In this document: one piece after another, positions 6,787 through 7,814 of the stretch
How positions within the stretch are numbered: the first letter of the stretch is position 1
How the letters are laid out: every line of letters begins with the position of its first letter
Source: Treponema sp.
GTDB lineage: Bacteria > Spirochaetota > Spirochaetia > Treponematales > Breznakiellaceae
DNA length: 7,814 nt
Reading direction: 5' to 3'
NCBI GenBank assembly: GCA_031257695.1
Contig: JAIROB010000166.1
Coordinates: 1 to 7,814 of the forward strand
Made by a program: the position numbers and the translations under genes
Notes under the pieces: model-generated
Seen by the model: only the letters and a program-made list of their open reading frames with translations
Database searches by the model: none
What the model was told of the DNA's origin: nothing

Positions 6787-7480
6787 TCTGCACGTCTTCG
6801 CTTTCCTCAAGCCGGTCTATCAGTTTGATCACCTTGCCCACCGCGTCCACCTCCAGGGCCACTTCGACATCCGCGACCATGCTCACCTCCGCGCTCATGG
6901 TTTCGATCTGTTTGTCGTTGATCGCGTTCAAAACCGCCTCAAAATCCTCGGGCGCGGTGGTAATTTCGATAATCCCGTCGGAAAGGGACACGTCTTCGGC
7001 CCCTCCCTCGATGGCTATCTCCATAATCTCGTCCTCGGTGTACTTGTCCCCGTCCACGGTGATGATCCCCTGGCGCTTAAAAAGCCGGGAAACGGATCCC
7101 GCGGTGGCAAGCTGCCCCCCCGCCCGGGTAAGCATATTGCGGATATCCGCGGCGGCCCGGTTTTTATTGTCCGTCAGGACCTCGATAAAGATCGCCACCC
7201 CGCCGGGGGCATAGGCTTCGTAGACCAGCTCCTCGTAATTGACCCCCTCCAGCTCGCCGGTGCCCTTCTTGATGGCCCTGTCGATATTGTCCTTGGGCAT
7301 ATTGGCGCCCCTGGCTTTGAGGATGGCGGTTCGGAGCCGGGGATTGGAGTCGGGGCTTCCCCCCCCCATTCTGGCGGCGATGGATATTTCCTTGATCAAC
7401 TTGGTGAATATTTGGCCGCGTTTCGCGTCTGCGGCGCCCTTTGCGTGTTTAATAGTCGCCCATTTGCTGTGGCCGGACAT
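6740..7480 (-). CDS. yebC: YebC/PmpR family protein (TACO1-like)
   Basis: YebC proteins were long listed as transcriptional regulators; more recent work on the family and its mitochondrial relative TACO1 points to a ribosome-associated role in relieving stalling at proline-rich stretches. The 246-residue product is full length and canonical: the MSGHSKWATIKHAK start, the GQIFTKLIKEI helix, the NPRLRTAILKARGANMPKDNI region (46-66), YEAYAPGGVAIFIEVLTDNKNR (87-108), and the acidic C-terminal domain. ATG 7480 is chosen because MSGHSKW is the family start and AGGAG lies 5 bases upstream; a GTG at 7486 in frame overlaps that ribosome binding site. The location directly before ruvC, as in many bacteria, supports a shared transcript. 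Confidence 0.97.
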   Translation of the reverse strand: MSGHSKWATIKHAKGAADAKRGQIFTKLIKEISIAARMGGGSPDSNPRLRTAILKARGANMPKDNIDRAIKKGTGELEGVNYEELVYEAYAPGGVAIFIEVLTDNKNRAAADIRNMLTRAGGQLATAGSVSRLFKRQGIITVDGDKYTEDEIMEIAIEGGAEDVSLSDGIIEITTAPEDFEAVLNAINDKQIETMSAEVSMVADVEVALEVDAVGKVIKLIDRLEESEDVQNVYSNLEIPEGFESE

Positions 7481-7485
7481 AATCA

Positions 7486-7494
7486 CTCCTCTCC
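7486..7494 (-). promoter_or_regulatory. yebC: Ribosome binding site deciding the yebC start
   Basis: The minus strand reads GGAGAGGAG, with AGGAG 5 bases before ATG 7480 and a second GGAG 10 bases before it. Because the in-frame GTG at 7486 overlaps this site, ATG 7480 is the real start. Confidence 0.8.
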
Positions 7495-7507
7495 AAATAA
7501 GATGATT

Positions 7508-7542
7508 AAGCCTGTTCCAAAACTTCAGTTTGGGAACAGCTT
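7508..7542 (-). repeat. Strong imperfect hairpin in the yebC leader
   Basis: CTGTTCCAAAAC (7512-7523) and GTTTGGGAACAG (7528-7539) form a 12-bp stem with one mismatch and a 4-base loop. AAG/CTT at the outside adds 3 bp past a single bulged base. No T-run follows on either strand that would make it a terminator. It lies between the likely yebC promoter and ribosome binding site, so it would sit near the 5' end of the mRNA. It could be a stability or regulatory stem-loop, or a copy of a dispersed palindromic repeat. Confidence 0.65.
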
Positions 7543-7559
7543 CGATTAGCGTTCTCTAT

Positions 7560-7588
7560 AGTGTAGCAGGAAAACAGGCCGGTGTGAA
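7560..7588 (-). promoter_or_regulatory. Sigma-70-like promoter for yebC-ruvC
   Basis: On the minus strand TTCACA (7583-7588, 5 of 6 consensus) is followed after exactly 17 bases by TACACT (7560-7565, 4 of 6). Transcription would begin near 7553, giving a yebC leader of about 70 bases that contains the hairpin at 7508-7542. The position, just past the end of the FGE gene and its candidate terminator, fits. Confidence 0.5.
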
Positions 7589-7594
7589 GTGAGG

Positions 7595-7632
7595 GCCGGC
7601 AGTTTGTCAGGATAAACGCAAAAACTGCCGGC
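7595..7632. repeat. 11-bp perfect inverted repeat upstream of the yebC promoter
   Basis: GCCGGCAGTTT (7595-7605) and AAACTGCCGGC (7622-7632) are exact reverse complements separated by 16 bases. The left arm starts 6 bases from the -35 box of the yebC promoter candidate, so it could be an operator for a dimeric protein. As RNA on the minus strand it would form an 11-bp stem that uses the same bases as the candidate terminator stem at 7628-7643. Confidence 0.65.
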
Positions 7633-7643
7633 ATTGCCGCCGG
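7620..7643 (-). terminator. Candidate intrinsic terminator of the FGE-domain gene
   Basis: On the minus strand CCGGC and GCCGG make a 5-bp GC stem with a 6-base loop, followed after CA by five T residues. An AAAAC/GTTTT pairing outside could extend it. It lies 42 bases after the FGE stop codon. The stem is short, so termination may be partial. Confidence 0.45.
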
Positions 7644-7685
7644 AACCGGTTTTGGAAATCGTTACGGCGGCAGCGGAGATTAACG

Positions 7686-7814
7686 CTACCAGGAGCGGAC
7701 CACCCGGAAGCCCACGAGGTTGTCGGTATAGTTGGGGGAATAACCCCACCAGAAGGCGTTGAGGGAATAGGGCGAGGAGGACCACCAGCTTCCGCCGGAC
7801 ATGGGTTTCTGGGT
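7686..7814 (-). CDS. FGE/sulfatase-modifying-factor domain protein, C-terminal end only
   Basis: Only the last 42 residues and a TAG stop are inside the window; the rest lies past the right edge. The fragment shows the hallmark end of the formylglycine-generating enzyme fold: MSGGSWW followed some 23 residues later by GFRVVRSW. This fold is a variant of the C-type lectin fold. True members oxidise a Cys in sulfatases to formylglycine, but many bacterial proteins with the domain have other or unknown roles, and several are surface proteins or targets of diversity-generating retroelements. The stretch between the two motifs is rich in Trp, Tyr, Ser and Asn and lacks the Arg residues usually seen there. 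The catalytic cysteines of genuine FGEs cannot be assessed from this fragment. It is separated from yebC by about 205 bases and probably forms its own transcription unit. Confidence 0.85.
   Translation of the reverse strand, partial: TQKPMSGGSWWSSSPYSLNAFWWGYSPNYTDNLVGFRVVRSW

Noticed and set aside
6686..7549. 287-codon open frame on the plus strand
   Set aside because: It is antisense to yebC and the ruvC start; yebC is an unmistakable conserved gene and the antisense product resembles nothing known.
7487..7685. Retroelement template repeat, reverse transcriptase or CRISPR repeats near the FGE gene
   Set aside because: The intergenic sequence has no near-copy of the FGE end, no room for a reverse transcriptase, and no regularly spaced repeats.
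7660..7685. CGTTA/TAACG 5-bp inverted repeat just after the FGE stop, considered as a retroelement target hairpin
   Set aside because: The stem is only 5 bp with a 16-base loop, unlike the compact hairpins next to known variable regions; it is likely chance.
7546..7785. 79-codon minus-strand frame at the right end
   Set aside because: It is a different frame over the FGE C-terminus and the intergenic region; the SGGSWW...GFRVVRSW frame is clearly the real one.

Overview
The window is a compact, GC-rich stretch of bacterial chromosome in which every gene I can support lies on the minus strand, so the biological reading direction runs from the right edge to the left. Family-level similarity and gene order suggest a spirochaete of the Treponema/Breznakiella (termite-gut treponeme-like) group. 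The order cheW, DegT-family aminotransferase, NAD kinase, recN, conserved treponemal hypothetical resembles the arrangement I recall from Treponema pallidum. This placement is an inference from memory, not a search result.

In transcription order: (1) At 7814-7686 lies the last 42 residues of a formylglycine-generating-enzyme (FGE/sulfatase-modifying factor, C-type-lectin-like fold) domain protein, cut by the right edge. (2) At 7685-7481 is a ~205-base intergenic region. It holds a weak intrinsic terminator, an 11-bp perfect inverted repeat that competes with it, a good sigma-70-like promoter (TTCACA-17-TACACT) and a strong hairpin in the presumed yebC leader. (3) yebC overlaps ruvC. (4) A 108-base gap holds a weak promoter candidate and a small hairpin. 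(5) A tightly packed cluster of six genes follows: cheW, DegT-like aminotransferase, nadK, recN, an unknown helical protein, and the first 347 residues of an ABC exporter cut by the left edge. Gaps inside this cluster are 7 to 21 bases, and two junctions overlap (8 and 38 bases), so it is very probably one operon with translational coupling.

Functionally the window mixes housekeeping roles. These are translation of difficult sequences or transcriptional control (YebC), Holliday-junction resolution (RuvC), recombinational repair (RecN), NADP supply (NadK), chemotaxis coupling (CheW), nucleotide-sugar or related amino-sugar metabolism (DegT family), and export (ABC half-transporter). The sequence gives no clear functional reason for the mixture.

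I found no rRNA, tRNA, CRISPR array, insertion sequence, reverse transcriptase or obvious novel defence system. The places most worth a second look are the FGE fragment (possible diversity-generating-retroelement target, unproven), the structured yebC leader, the unusual ruvC start, and the slippery A-run at the junction between the unknown gene and the ABC gene. No stretch longer than 300 bases lacks a gene.
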